From Acidimicrobiales bacterium (lineage in GTDB: Bacteria > Actinomycetota > Acidimicrobiia > Acidimicrobiales > RAAP-2): a DNA stretch of 5,404 nt. Below are positions 1-4,911 of the stretch, piece by piece (position 1 is the stretch's first letter; each line of letters opens with the position of its first letter). The stretch is from the NCBI GenBank assembly GCA_017883125.1, contig JADGOD010000250.1, positions 1 to 5,404 of the forward strand, given 5' to 3'. Position numbers and translations under genes: made by a program. Under the pieces are notes generated by a model. That model was not told the DNA's origin, did not search any database, and saw nothing but the letters and a program-made list of their open reading frames with translations.

Positions 1-452
1 AATTGCTCGGAGGTGACGCCGTGTGCTTCGAGCGCTGCGGTGAAAGCCGCCAACTGCGCAGCACGGAAGCGCTCGGAGTAGCGAGCGATCTCGGCCCGGA
101 TCGCCTTTCGGTGATTGGCGAGAGCCACGAACTCGATCGAGAAGGAGGTGGAGCGTAAGTCGGCGTTGAGCTGCCAGAGTGAGCGCAGGGAACCGTCTCT
201 TGCGATGGCCTCCTCGAAGTGGGCGAGGTCTACTTCGGCGCGACGGCGGTACACCTCGAGGAAAAGCTCATCCATGTTCTGGAAGTAGTAGTGAACCAGC
301 TGTGGCTTCAGGCCTGCCTCAGCGCCCACTCGGCGTGAGGTGACCGCCGCGTACCCTTCCTCCAACAGGAGCTGTTCGGCGGCATCGAGGAGTCGGGCCC
401 GGGATGTCGAGTCCACGTTGCCGACGTGTCGAGTTGAGGGCTGGGTCACCAT
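1..452 (-). CDS. TetR/AcrR-family transcriptional regulator, C-terminus cut by window edge
   Basis: This is a one-component repressor that binds DNA as a dimer and is released by a small ligand. About 150 residues are readable with no stop before the left edge, so the end of the ligand-binding domain is missing (the family usually has 190-220 residues). The N-terminal domain is typical of TetR: a first helix around residues 17-32 (RARLLDAAEQLLLEEGY), then a helix-turn-helix at about 38-57 (VTSRRVGAEAGLKPQLVHYYF), then DELFLEVYRRR. The rest is helical and family-variable, so the ligand cannot be inferred. The ATG at 450-452 is preceded by AAGG (460-463) seven bases upstream, and the next in-frame methionine lies within the DNA-binding domain. 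The gene is divergent from the P450-SDR operon with a 111-bp gap, the usual arrangement for a local repressor of the neighbouring operon. Codon use is moderately GC-rich, slightly less so than the P450 gene. Confidence 0.93.
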   Translation of the reverse strand, partial: MVTQPSTRHVGNVDSTSRARLLDAAEQLLLEEGYAAVTSRRVGAEAGLKPQLVHYYFQNMDELFLEVYRRRAEVDLAHFEEAIARDGSLRSLWQLNADLRSTSFSIEFVALANHRKAIRAEIARYSERFRAAQLAAFTAALEAHGVTSEQ

Positions 453-461
453 GTCCACACC

Positions 462-490
462 TTGCCATAGGAGACGACGAATGTTATACA
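462..490 (+). promoter_or_regulatory. Sigma70-type promoter for the P450-SDR operon
   Basis: TTGCCA (462-467) and TATACA (485-490) are separated by exactly 17 bases. They match the -35 and -10 consensus at 4/6 and 5/6 positions. Transcription would start near 496-498, about 67 bases before the P450 ATG. The -35 box lies in the leader of the divergent tetR gene. The call is from sequence pattern only. Confidence 0.6.
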
Positions 491-511
491 GTCGCTAGAG
501 CAATTTGTGCG
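483..511 (-). promoter_or_regulatory. Possible tetR promoter overlapping the P450 promoter
   Basis: On the minus strand TATAAC (488 down to 483) is a good -10 candidate. It overlaps the plus-strand -10. Seventeen bases further upstream lies CGCACA (511 down to 506), a poor -35 match that falls inside the proposed operator. The start site would be near 476, giving a leader of about 24 bases to the tetR ATG. The -10 is plausible and the -35 is weak. Confidence 0.35.
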
Positions 512-533
512 GTTGCACAAGAGACCGTCTTGT
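505..533. promoter_or_regulatory. Candidate TetR operator: two overlapping palindromes
   Basis: Two inverted repeats share bases 517-520. The first has arms TTGTGC (505-510) and GCACAA (515-520) with a 4-base spacer. The second has arms ACAAGA (517-522) and TCTTGT (528-533) with a 5-base spacer. The overall sizes of 16 and 17 bp fit TetR-family operators. They lie just downstream of the predicted P450 transcription start and over the weak tetR -35, so a bound repressor could block both promoters. A second copy of TTTGTGCG at 538-545 repeats the left edge (504-511). Binding by this particular TetR is inferred from position. Confidence 0.55.
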
Positions 534-551
534 AGGGTTTGTGCGCCGGCT

Positions 552-559
552 GGGGGGAG
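552..559 (+). promoter_or_regulatory. Ribosome binding site deciding the P450 start
   Basis: The G-run GGGGGGAG ends four bases before the ATG at 564. The frame stays open back to a GTG at 507, but that start has no Shine-Dalgarno sequence, sits within the operator palindrome, and would add a 19-residue basic, cysteine-containing stretch unlike a P450 N-terminus. The ATG at 564 is therefore preferred. Confidence 0.6.
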
Positions 560-563
560 CAGG

Positions 564-1844
564 ATGAGCGACTGGCAGACAATCGACTTCTTTAGCGACG
601 AGTCGCTCGTCGAGGATCCATATCCGTACTTCGACGAACTCCGCGCCGAGTGCCCGGTGCTGCCGATCCCGCACCTCGGCGTGGTGGCCGTCTCCGGCTA
701 CGAAGAGGCCACCGAGGTCTACCGCGACCCCGACACCTTCTCCTCCTGCAACTCGGTCGTCGGCCCCTTCGCCACCTTCCCGGTGCCGCTCGAGGGTGAC
801 GACGTCGGCGAGATCATCGACCGCTACCGCGACCAGCTCCCGATGCACGAGCACATGGTCACGATGGACCCGCCCCAGCACACCCGCGAGCGGGCGCTGC
901 TGATGCGGTTGATCACGCCCAAGCGACTCAAGGAGAACGAGGACTTCATCGGGCGGGCCTCCGGTGCGCAGCTTGAGGAGTTCCTCTCGAAGGGCCGCTG
1001 CGAGTTCATCAGGGACTACAGCCAGCCCTTCGCCATGCTGGTCGTCGCCGACCTCCTCGGCGTGCCCGAGGAGGACCACCAGCGCTTTCGCGAGGGCTTC
1101 GGGCTCAGCGTGAACCCGGGTGAGATGGGCAAGGAGGGTATGGAGGGCGACCTCAACGCGCTCTCCTGGCTCGACGCCTGGTTTACCGAGTACGTCGAGG
1201 ATCGGCGGCGCGAGCCACGCCACGATGTGCTGACCGACCTCGCGCTGGCGACCTACCCGGATGGCAGCACGCCTCCCGTGGAGGCGGTGGTGCGATCTGC
1301 CGGCTTCCTCTTCGCCGCCGGCCAAGAGACGACGGCCCGGCTCCTCGGCGCCGCCCTCAAGGTCCTGGCCGAGCGACCAGAGCTCCAGGACGAGCTGCGC
1401 GAGCACCCCGAGCTCATCCCCGACTTCCTCGAGGAGACGCTTCGCCTGGAGAGCCCGGTCAAGGCCGACTTCCGACTGGCCCGACGCTCGACGTCGTTGG
1501 GTGGGGTCGACATCGCAGCCGGCACGCCGGTGATGCTGCTGAACGGCGCCGCCAACCGAGACCCAAAGCAGTTCGGGTGCCCGGCCGAGTTCCGGCTCGA
1601 CCGGCCGAGCCAGGCGCACATCGCCTTCGGCCGGGGGATCCACTCCTGCCCGGGCGGCCCCTTGGCCCGCGTGGAGGGACGGGTCAGCATCGAGCGGATC
1701 CTCGACCGAACGCGCGACATCCGGCTCTCGGAGGAGCATCATGGCCCGCCGGGGGACCGGCGCTTCCGCTACGAGCCGACCTGGGTCCTGCGCGGCCTGA
1801 GCGACCTCCACCTCGAGTTCACGCCTGTCGAGGGGTCCCGATGA
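564..1844 (+). CDS. Cytochrome P450 (soluble bacterial monooxygenase)
   Basis: This haem-thiolate monooxygenase inserts one oxygen atom of O2 into an organic substrate. It would need a ferredoxin and a ferredoxin reductase, neither encoded here. The product is 426 residues, normal for a cytosolic bacterial P450, with no membrane anchor. Visible landmarks are: HEHMVTMDPPQHTRER, the helix C region with its conserved H and R; the I-helix oxygen-activation motif AGQETT (residues 252-257), with Glu in place of the more usual Asp; the K-helix ExxR (E291, R294); and the haem loop FGRGIHSCPGG (355-365), with Cys362 as the iron ligand. All key residues are intact. The stop codon overlaps the SDR start (ATGA), so the two are co-transcribed and probably translationally coupled. 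The operon is likely under control of the divergent TetR. The family is certain. The substrate is unknown, with terpenoid, steroid or other hydrophobic compounds being reasonable guesses. Confidence 0.97.
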   Translation: MSDWQTIDFFSDESLVEDPYPYFDELRAECPVLPIPHLGVVAVSGYEEATEVYRDPDTFSSCNSVVGPFATFPVPLEGDDVGEIIDRYRDQLPMHEHMVTMDPPQHTRERALLMRLITPKRLKENEDFIGRASGAQLEEFLSKGRCEFIRDYSQPFAMLVVADLLGVPEEDHQRFREGFGLSVNPGEMGKEGMEGDLNALSWLDAWFTEYVEDRRREPRHDVLTDLALATYPDGSTPPVEAVVRSAGFLFAAGQETTARLLGAALKVLAERPELQDELREHPELIPDFLEETLRLESPVKADFRLARRSTSLGGVDIAAGTPVMLLNGAANRDPKQFGCPAEFRLDRPSQAHIAFGRGIHSCPGGPLARVEGRVSIERILDRTRDIRLSEEHHGPPGDRRFRYEPTWVLRGLSDLHLEFTPVEGSR

Positions 1845-2572
1845 GCGGGCCGGCGGACAGGGTCACCGTCGTCAGCGGCGGTGCGTCAGGCATCGGCCTC
1901 GGCGTCGCCAAGCGCTTCAAGGAGGCCGGTCACCCCGTCGCCATCTTCGACGTCCAGGCCGACCTGGTCGCGCAGGCCGCAGACGAGCTCGGCGTGCTGG
2001 GCCTCGTCGCCGACGTGGGCGACCGTGCCGCGGTCGATGCCGCCATCGAGCAGATCCGCGCCGAGCTCGGCCCGATCACCATCATGATCACCAGCGCAGG
2101 CATCAACGCCGAGGGCAAGATCACCGAGATCACCCAGGACGAGTGGGACCGGGCGATCCGGATCAACCTCACGGGCACCTTCAACTGCATCCAGCCCGTG
2201 GTCCCCGACATGATCGAGGCGGGCTGGGGCCGCATCGTGACGATCTCCTCGATGGCCGGCCAGACCGCCGCACCAGAGCGGCCCCACTACGCGGCCTCCA
2301 AGGCTGGCGTGATAGGGCTGACCAAGGCCCTCTCGGCGGACCTCTCGCCGCACGGGATCACGGTCAACACCATCCCGCCGTCGATCGTCCACACCCCCAT
2401 GGCCGAGGCGGGCATCGGGGCCGCCGGCATCGAGGCGATGGCCTCCATGGTCCCGGTCAGGCGGGTCAGCTACCCCGAGGACATCGCCGCGGCCTGCGAG
2501 TTCCTCTGCTCCGACGACGCTGGCTTCATCACCGGCCAGCAGATCAACGTCAACGGGGGCCTCTACGTCTGA
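1841..2572 (+). CDS. Short-chain dehydrogenase/reductase (SDR), classical type
   Basis: This 243-residue protein is an NAD(P)-dependent alcohol dehydrogenase or ketoreductase of the classical SDR family. The Rossmann glycine motif is SGGASGIG (residues 12-19). Asp37 at the end of the second strand favours NAD(H) over NADP(H). Asp58-Val59 matches the adenine-ring contact. TSAG (84-87) stands at the NNAG position. The catalytic tetrad is complete: Asn109, Ser137, Tyr150 and Lys154 (YxxxK). The usual PG after the sixth strand is here IPPS, followed by HTPM, and the C-terminus INVNGGLYV is typical. The ATG overlaps the P450 stop and has a GAGGGG ribosome site (1830-1835) five bases upstream. An open frame extends further 5' inside the P450 gene, but that part is not SDR-like. 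A likely role is oxidation of the alcohol made by the P450; this comes from gene order and not from any substrate motif. Confidence 0.95.
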   Translation: MSGPADRVTVVSGGASGIGLGVAKRFKEAGHPVAIFDVQADLVAQAADELGVLGLVADVGDRAAVDAAIEQIRAELGPITIMITSAGINAEGKITEITQDEWDRAIRINLTGTFNCIQPVVPDMIEAGWGRIVTISSMAGQTAAPERPHYAASKAGVIGLTKALSADLSPHGITVNTIPPSIVHTPMAEAGIGAAGIEAMASMVPVRRVSYPEDIAAACEFLCSDDAGFITGQQINVNGGLYV

Positions 2573-2797
2573 GGGCTCTCGTTCCGGAGTCCTCGGAGAC
2601 CCTCTCCGAATCGAACGATGCAGCGAAGAAGCGGACGGGCCACGAGCGAGAGCCGGCGGGTTCGACCGGAACAGGTGAGCGGAGCTCCGGCAGGCGGGTG
2701 CCGGTCGGCCACGCCTGAGGGCGTCAGGTTTCCTCCAGCTCATTCTTCAGTGCCACGACACCCAAGCAGATCCTGGCCAACCCAGAGCCTCCCGGAC
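2573..2797. other. Convergent intergenic gap with a second small hairpin
   Basis: This 225-bp gap separates the ends of the P450-SDR operon and the leftward phosphatase-crotonase operon. Besides the hairpin at 2593-2609 it holds ACGCC (2711-2715) paired with GGCGT (2720-2724) around a TGAG loop. That structure forms on either strand and could serve the leftward operon. Open frames that cross the gap show no recognisable protein features and have no good ribosome sites. I see no RNA gene or mobile element. Confidence 0.5.
2593..2609 (+). terminator. Hairpin 21 bases after the SDR stop, possible U-less terminator
   Basis: TCGGAGA (2593-2599) pairs perfectly with TCTCCGA (2603-2609) across a CCC loop, giving a 7-bp stem. 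No run of T follows, so it is not a classic intrinsic terminator. U-less hairpins after operons are often proposed in actinobacteria. The position after the last gene of the operon supports the call, and the short stem argues for caution. Confidence 0.35.
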
Positions 2798-3598
2798 TCA
2801 GCTGCTCTGCGAGCGGCCGCGTGCCGTGACGTCGGCCCGCCGCTCGCCGACCTGGCTCATCCCAGGGGCCCAGGTCTCTGCCATGTAGCCCTCGATGAGG
2901 TGGGCCTCGTCGAGCGTCGCGGCGCTGGCGATCTGCCGGTAGTGCCGGTAGAGGCGTGTCACGCTCGTCTGGTCGTTGCTCACAATGTCTAACGCCAGGC
3001 GACGCGCGAAGGGGAGCAGCTCCTCGTGGGGCACGACGTGGTTGACGAGGCCGTAGCGGAGCGCGTCCTCGGCGCCGAGGAAGTTTCCCGTCAACGAGAG
3101 CTCTATGGCGCGGCGCAGGCCCATCGATTCGGCCATGAGGACCGTGATGCCACCACCCGGCATCACGCCGACTCGTGCGTGGGTGTCTGCGAAGCGCGCC
3201 CGCTCAGAGGCGACGAGGAAGCTGCACTGCAGGGCGATCTCCAGGCCCCCTGTCACCGCCACGCCATTGATGGCGCCGATGATGGGCTTGTCGATCACGG
3301 GCAGGAAGCGGAAGAGGCCGTTCGCGTCCCGGGCCGGACCCTCGCCGGCACCCCGGGGTCCTGCGGAGGGCGGCGTCTCGCCTGTCGTCTCCTTGAGGTC
3401 CACCCCTGCGGAGAAGGCGGGGTCGGTGCCCGTCATGATGATGACGTCGACGGCAGGATCGGACCCCGCCGCCCCGACGGCATCCCAGAGCGCGTTCATG
3501 AGCGCTCGGTTGAGGGCGTTGCGCGCCCCGGGTCGGTTCAGCGTCAGGGTGGCGATGCGATCTTCCACCTCGACAAGCAGGATCTGGTCAGTCTGCAT
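2798..3598 (-). CDS. Enoyl-CoA hydratase/isomerase family protein (crotonase fold)
   Basis: This 266-residue protein belongs to the crotonase superfamily, whose members act on acyl-CoA thioesters. Both oxyanion-hole segments are present: FSAGVDLKE (residues 62-70) and INGVAVTGGLEIAL (110-123). Glu120 in GGLE aligns with catalytic Glu144 of rat mitochondrial hydratase. The second catalytic position, Glu164, lies in FGQPE of the classical enzyme. Here the aligned stretch is FADTHARVG (136-144), which puts His140 in its place, so ordinary crotonyl-CoA hydration is uncertain. A Gly/Pro/Ala-rich loop spans about 73-91, before the helix leading to the CoA site. The ATG has an excellent GGAGG (3605-3609) six bases upstream and overlaps the end of the phosphatase gene by 11 bases, so the two form one operon. 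It may serve in beta-oxidation or in degradation of a cyclic compound, as hydratase, isomerase or hydrolase. Family certain, reaction open. Confidence 0.93.
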   Translation of the reverse strand: MQTDQILLVEVEDRIATLTLNRPGARNALNRALMNALWDAVGAAGSDPAVDVIIMTGTDPAFSAGVDLKETTGETPPSAGPRGAGEGPARDANGLFRFLPVIDKPIIGAINGVAVTGGLEIALQCSFLVASERARFADTHARVGVMPGGGITVLMAESMGLRRAIELSLTGNFLGAEDALRYGLVNHVVPHEELLPFARRLALDIVSNDQTSVTRLYRHYRQIASAATLDEAHLIEGYMAETWAPGMSQVGERRADVTARGRSQSS

Positions 3599-4391
3599 CG
3601 GGCGCCTCCACTAAGCGGTACCGCAGCTCCGCCAAGGCTTCCACGTCCACGCCGGCCTCCTCGTACAGGTAGCCCTCGGCGGAGCCGTAGCGACCCCGCA
3701 GGTTCTCGAGGAAGGCGGCCATGGCCTCCCTCGGGGCTCCGAAGATGGCCCGGTACCGCTCGACGTCGATGCCCGTCCCCTCGAGCTTGGTCCGCAGCTT
3801 GGCGATCTGCTCGTCCGAGTAGACCACGGCGCTGAGCTCGTAGTCGTCCAGGATGGTCTCCTCATCCACCCCGAGGGTGGAGAGCAGCAGCGCCACGCCG
3901 ATGCCGGTGCGGTCCTTGCCCGCCGTGCAGTGGATGAGGCCAGGTGCGCCCTCAGGAGCTGCGAGTTGGGTGAAGAGCTGGCCATAGGTTGAGGCTGCCG
4001 CCTCGGCGAGGGACTCGTAGACCCGGAAGAGGAAGTCGGGAGGGACCTCGGTCAGCTGGCCACCGACGACGAGCTCCCAGAGCTCTCGCGTCCTGGCTGC
4101 CGTCCCGCCGATCGGCAGCAGCTCGTGCCGGATCCCGGTGGGCAGGCTGGACGGCGCCTGGTCACGCTCCTCGGCGGTGCGCAGGTCGTAGACGACGCGC
4201 AGGCCGAGGCGCTCGAGGGTGGCTCGGTCGGCGTCCGTCAGCCAGTGCAGTGCACCGGAGCGGTAGACCTGCCCGGCACGCAGGCGGCGACCGTCCGTCG
4301 TCTCGTAGCCGCCGAGGTCGCGGAAGTTGCGGACGCCCTCCAGCGAGAGCTCGTGGTCCGGCGCCGCTGCGGGGCTCGCCTCCGACGTCAT
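3588..4391 (-). CDS. Tyrosine-protein phosphatase, Y_phosphatase3 / MptpB-like family
   Basis: This 267-residue cysteine phosphatase has the family signature NFRDLGGY near its N-terminus (residues 22-29), followed by DGRRLRAGQVYRSGALHWLTDAD (33-55) and DLRTAEE (69-75). The phosphate-binding loop HCTAGKDRTG (154-163) provides nucleophile Cys155 and Arg161. The Lys159-Asp160 pair, AGKDR, is typical of the group that includes Mycobacterium tuberculosis PtpB (MptpB). Members can act on phosphotyrosine, and some on phosphoserine/threonine or phosphoinositides. No signal peptide or membrane segment is seen. The frame stays open to an ATG at 4478, but the extra 29 residues are Pro/Arg-rich and unlike the family, so the ATG at 4391 is preferred. 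Its ribosome site is weak: GAGG lies only two bases from the ATG and AGAG is further up. The crotonase gene follows with an 11-base overlap. Its physiological target cannot be inferred. Confidence 0.93.
   Translation of the reverse strand: MTSEASPAAAPDHELSLEGVRNFRDLGGYETTDGRRLRAGQVYRSGALHWLTDADRATLERLGLRVVYDLRTAEERDQAPSSLPTGIRHELLPIGGTAARTRELWELVVGGQLTEVPPDFLFRVYESLAEAAASTYGQLFTQLAAPEGAPGLIHCTAGKDRTGIGVALLLSTLGVDEETILDDYELSAVVYSDEQIAKLRTKLEGTGIDVERYRAIFGAPREAMAAFLENLRGRYGSAEGYLYEEAGVDVEALAELRYRLVEAPDAD
3605..3609 (-). promoter_or_regulatory. Strong ribosome binding site of the crotonase gene, inside the phosphatase gene
   Basis: On the minus strand GGAGG stands six bases before the ATG at 3598. 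It lies within the last codons of the upstream phosphatase gene, which ends at 3588. It supports the chosen start and allows either coupled or independent initiation. Confidence 0.7.
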
Positions 4392-4410
4392 GGCCTCAGC
4401 TCTGAGGCCA
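4391..4410. repeat. 20-bp perfect palindrome abutting the phosphatase start codon
   Basis: TGGCCTCAG (4391-4399) and CTGAGGCCA (4402-4410) are perfect inverted arms separated by CT. The palindrome includes the first base of the phosphatase ATG and the only GAGG near it. It could be an operator, or an RNA hairpin that hides the ribosome site. Smaller palindromes run on from it, such as CCAGG/CCTGG (4408-4418). The repeat itself is certain and the function is inferred. Confidence 0.6.
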
Positions 4411-4821
4411 GGGCCTGGAGGCCGAGCACGGGGAAGAGGGCGTGGTGTCGCACAAGGCCTGTACTTTCGCACCATCACGAGCGGTGTGCAACGCCGTGGC
4501 TCCCTGGACAGCCCCGTCTTGGCGTGATGCCAATACGGACACCCCTCTGAACTCTCACCACAGGTTGTCCTGGCATCGGCGTGCTCGACGACTACTGGAG
4601 GTCCGTCAATCCTTTGGCAATCACGGAGGGCCGGCTCTCACCAGGTACGCGCTCGGTTCCGGCCGCAAGATTCCTGGTCAATTCAGACGGAGTACCCCTC
4701 CGAAACGGTGTCGACTGACCGTTGCGCCGACCGTATTCGAGGAAGGTGACCGACCGCAGTCGAACTGGGATCAAACCATGGATGCGGCTGTGTCGGTACG
4801 CTCGGAGTCGATCACACGGTG

Positions 4822-4842
4822 CTGTGGAAAACTGTGGGGAAA
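4822..4842. repeat. Tandem CTGTGG repeats with a DnaA-box-like sequence
   Basis: CTGTGGAAAA (4822-4831) and CTGTGGGGAA (4832-4841) are tandem 10-bp near-repeats, one helical turn apart. Read on the minus strand, the first gives TTTTCCACA (4831 down to 4823), which fits the DnaA-box consensus TTWTNCACA. The second differs from it at two positions. They lie directly left of the AT-rich block. Chance or another regulator's site remains possible. Confidence 0.35.
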
Positions 4843-4843
4843 G

Positions 4844-4902
4844 TATGTTATTATCAACTGTGATAGATGTTAATATCTAACTTTATGGTTGAAGATAACA
4901 TA
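4844..4902. promoter_or_regulatory. AT-rich control block with direct and inverted repeats upstream of fic
   Basis: Bases 4841-4911 contain 17 G/C in 71 (24%), against well over 60% in the metabolic genes. Within the block, GTTATTATC (4847-4855) and GTTAATATC (4869-4877) are direct repeats with one mismatch, 22 bases apart or about two helical turns. TATGTTAT (4844-4851) is inverted as ATAACATA (4895-4902). Short palindromes lie between them: TATCA/TGATA (4852-4865) and AGAT/ATCT (4865-4878). Regularly spaced repeats over the promoter suggest binding of a regulator, possibly Fic-linked, though none is identified. Confidence 0.45.
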
Positions 4903-4904
4903 AT
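4899..4904 (+). promoter_or_regulatory. Candidate -10 box for a leaderless fic transcript
   Basis: CATAAT matches the -10 consensus at five of six positions and is followed by seven bases before the ATG at 4912, so transcription could start on the A of that ATG. No Shine-Dalgarno sequence precedes the start, which agrees with leaderless translation, common in actinobacteria. No good -35 is seen. A second -10-like TAATAT (4871-4876) lies eight bases before another in-frame ATG at 4885. Confidence 0.4.
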
Positions 4905-4911
4905 TACAAAC

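Larger units (their letters stand above)
4411..4911. other. Long divergent intergenic region without a convincing gene
   Basis: About 500 bases separate the leftward phosphatase gene from the rightward fic gene. Open frames exist on both strands, for example 4442-4873 plus and 4592-4774 minus. Their translations show no domain or motif I recognise, lack ribosome sites and have uneven composition. No tRNA-like, IS-like or CRISPR-like structure is seen. Weak inverted repeats occur: CGGAG/CTCCG at 4688-4702, and TCGACTG (4711-4717) with CAGTCGA (4757-4763). No clear -35/-10 pair for the phosphatase gene was found. The last 70 bases become very AT-rich and are listed separately. The region could hold degraded sequence or an undetected small RNA, but nothing supports either. 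Confidence 0.5.

Noticed and set aside
507..563. N-terminal extension of the P450 from a GTG at 507
   Set aside because: There is no ribosome site, it lies in the operator palindromes, and the residues are unlike P450 N-termini; the ATG at 564 has a strong purine-rich site.
495..1811. 438-codon open frame on the minus strand opposite the P450 gene
   Set aside because: Its translation is rich in Leu, Ala, Glu, Gly and Arg without domain motifs, as expected antisense to a GC-rich gene, and the P450 on the other strand has every catalytic motif.
2655..2675. GGTTCGACC sequence resembling a tRNA T-loop
   Set aside because: The flanking bases cannot form the 5-bp T-stem, and no acceptor or anticodon arm is found upstream.
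1886..2743. 285-codon minus-strand frame opposite the SDR gene
   Set aside because: It is a GC-bias shadow with repetitive Asp/Gly/Val/Arg content and no recognisable fold, and the SDR frame has its full catalytic tetrad.
2618..2992. Plus-strand open frame across the convergent gap
   Set aside because: Its second half is antisense to the crotonase gene, no ribosome site precedes it, and the translation shows no family features.
4592..4774. 60-codon minus-strand open frame in the long intergenic region
   Set aside because: It looks protein-like in patches, but I recognise no family, it lacks a ribosome site, and its length is unremarkable for GC-rich non-coding DNA.
4442..4873. 143-codon plus-strand open frame upstream of fic
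   Set aside because: It has no ribosome site, no recognisable motif, a composition that shifts along its length, and it runs into the AT-rich control block.
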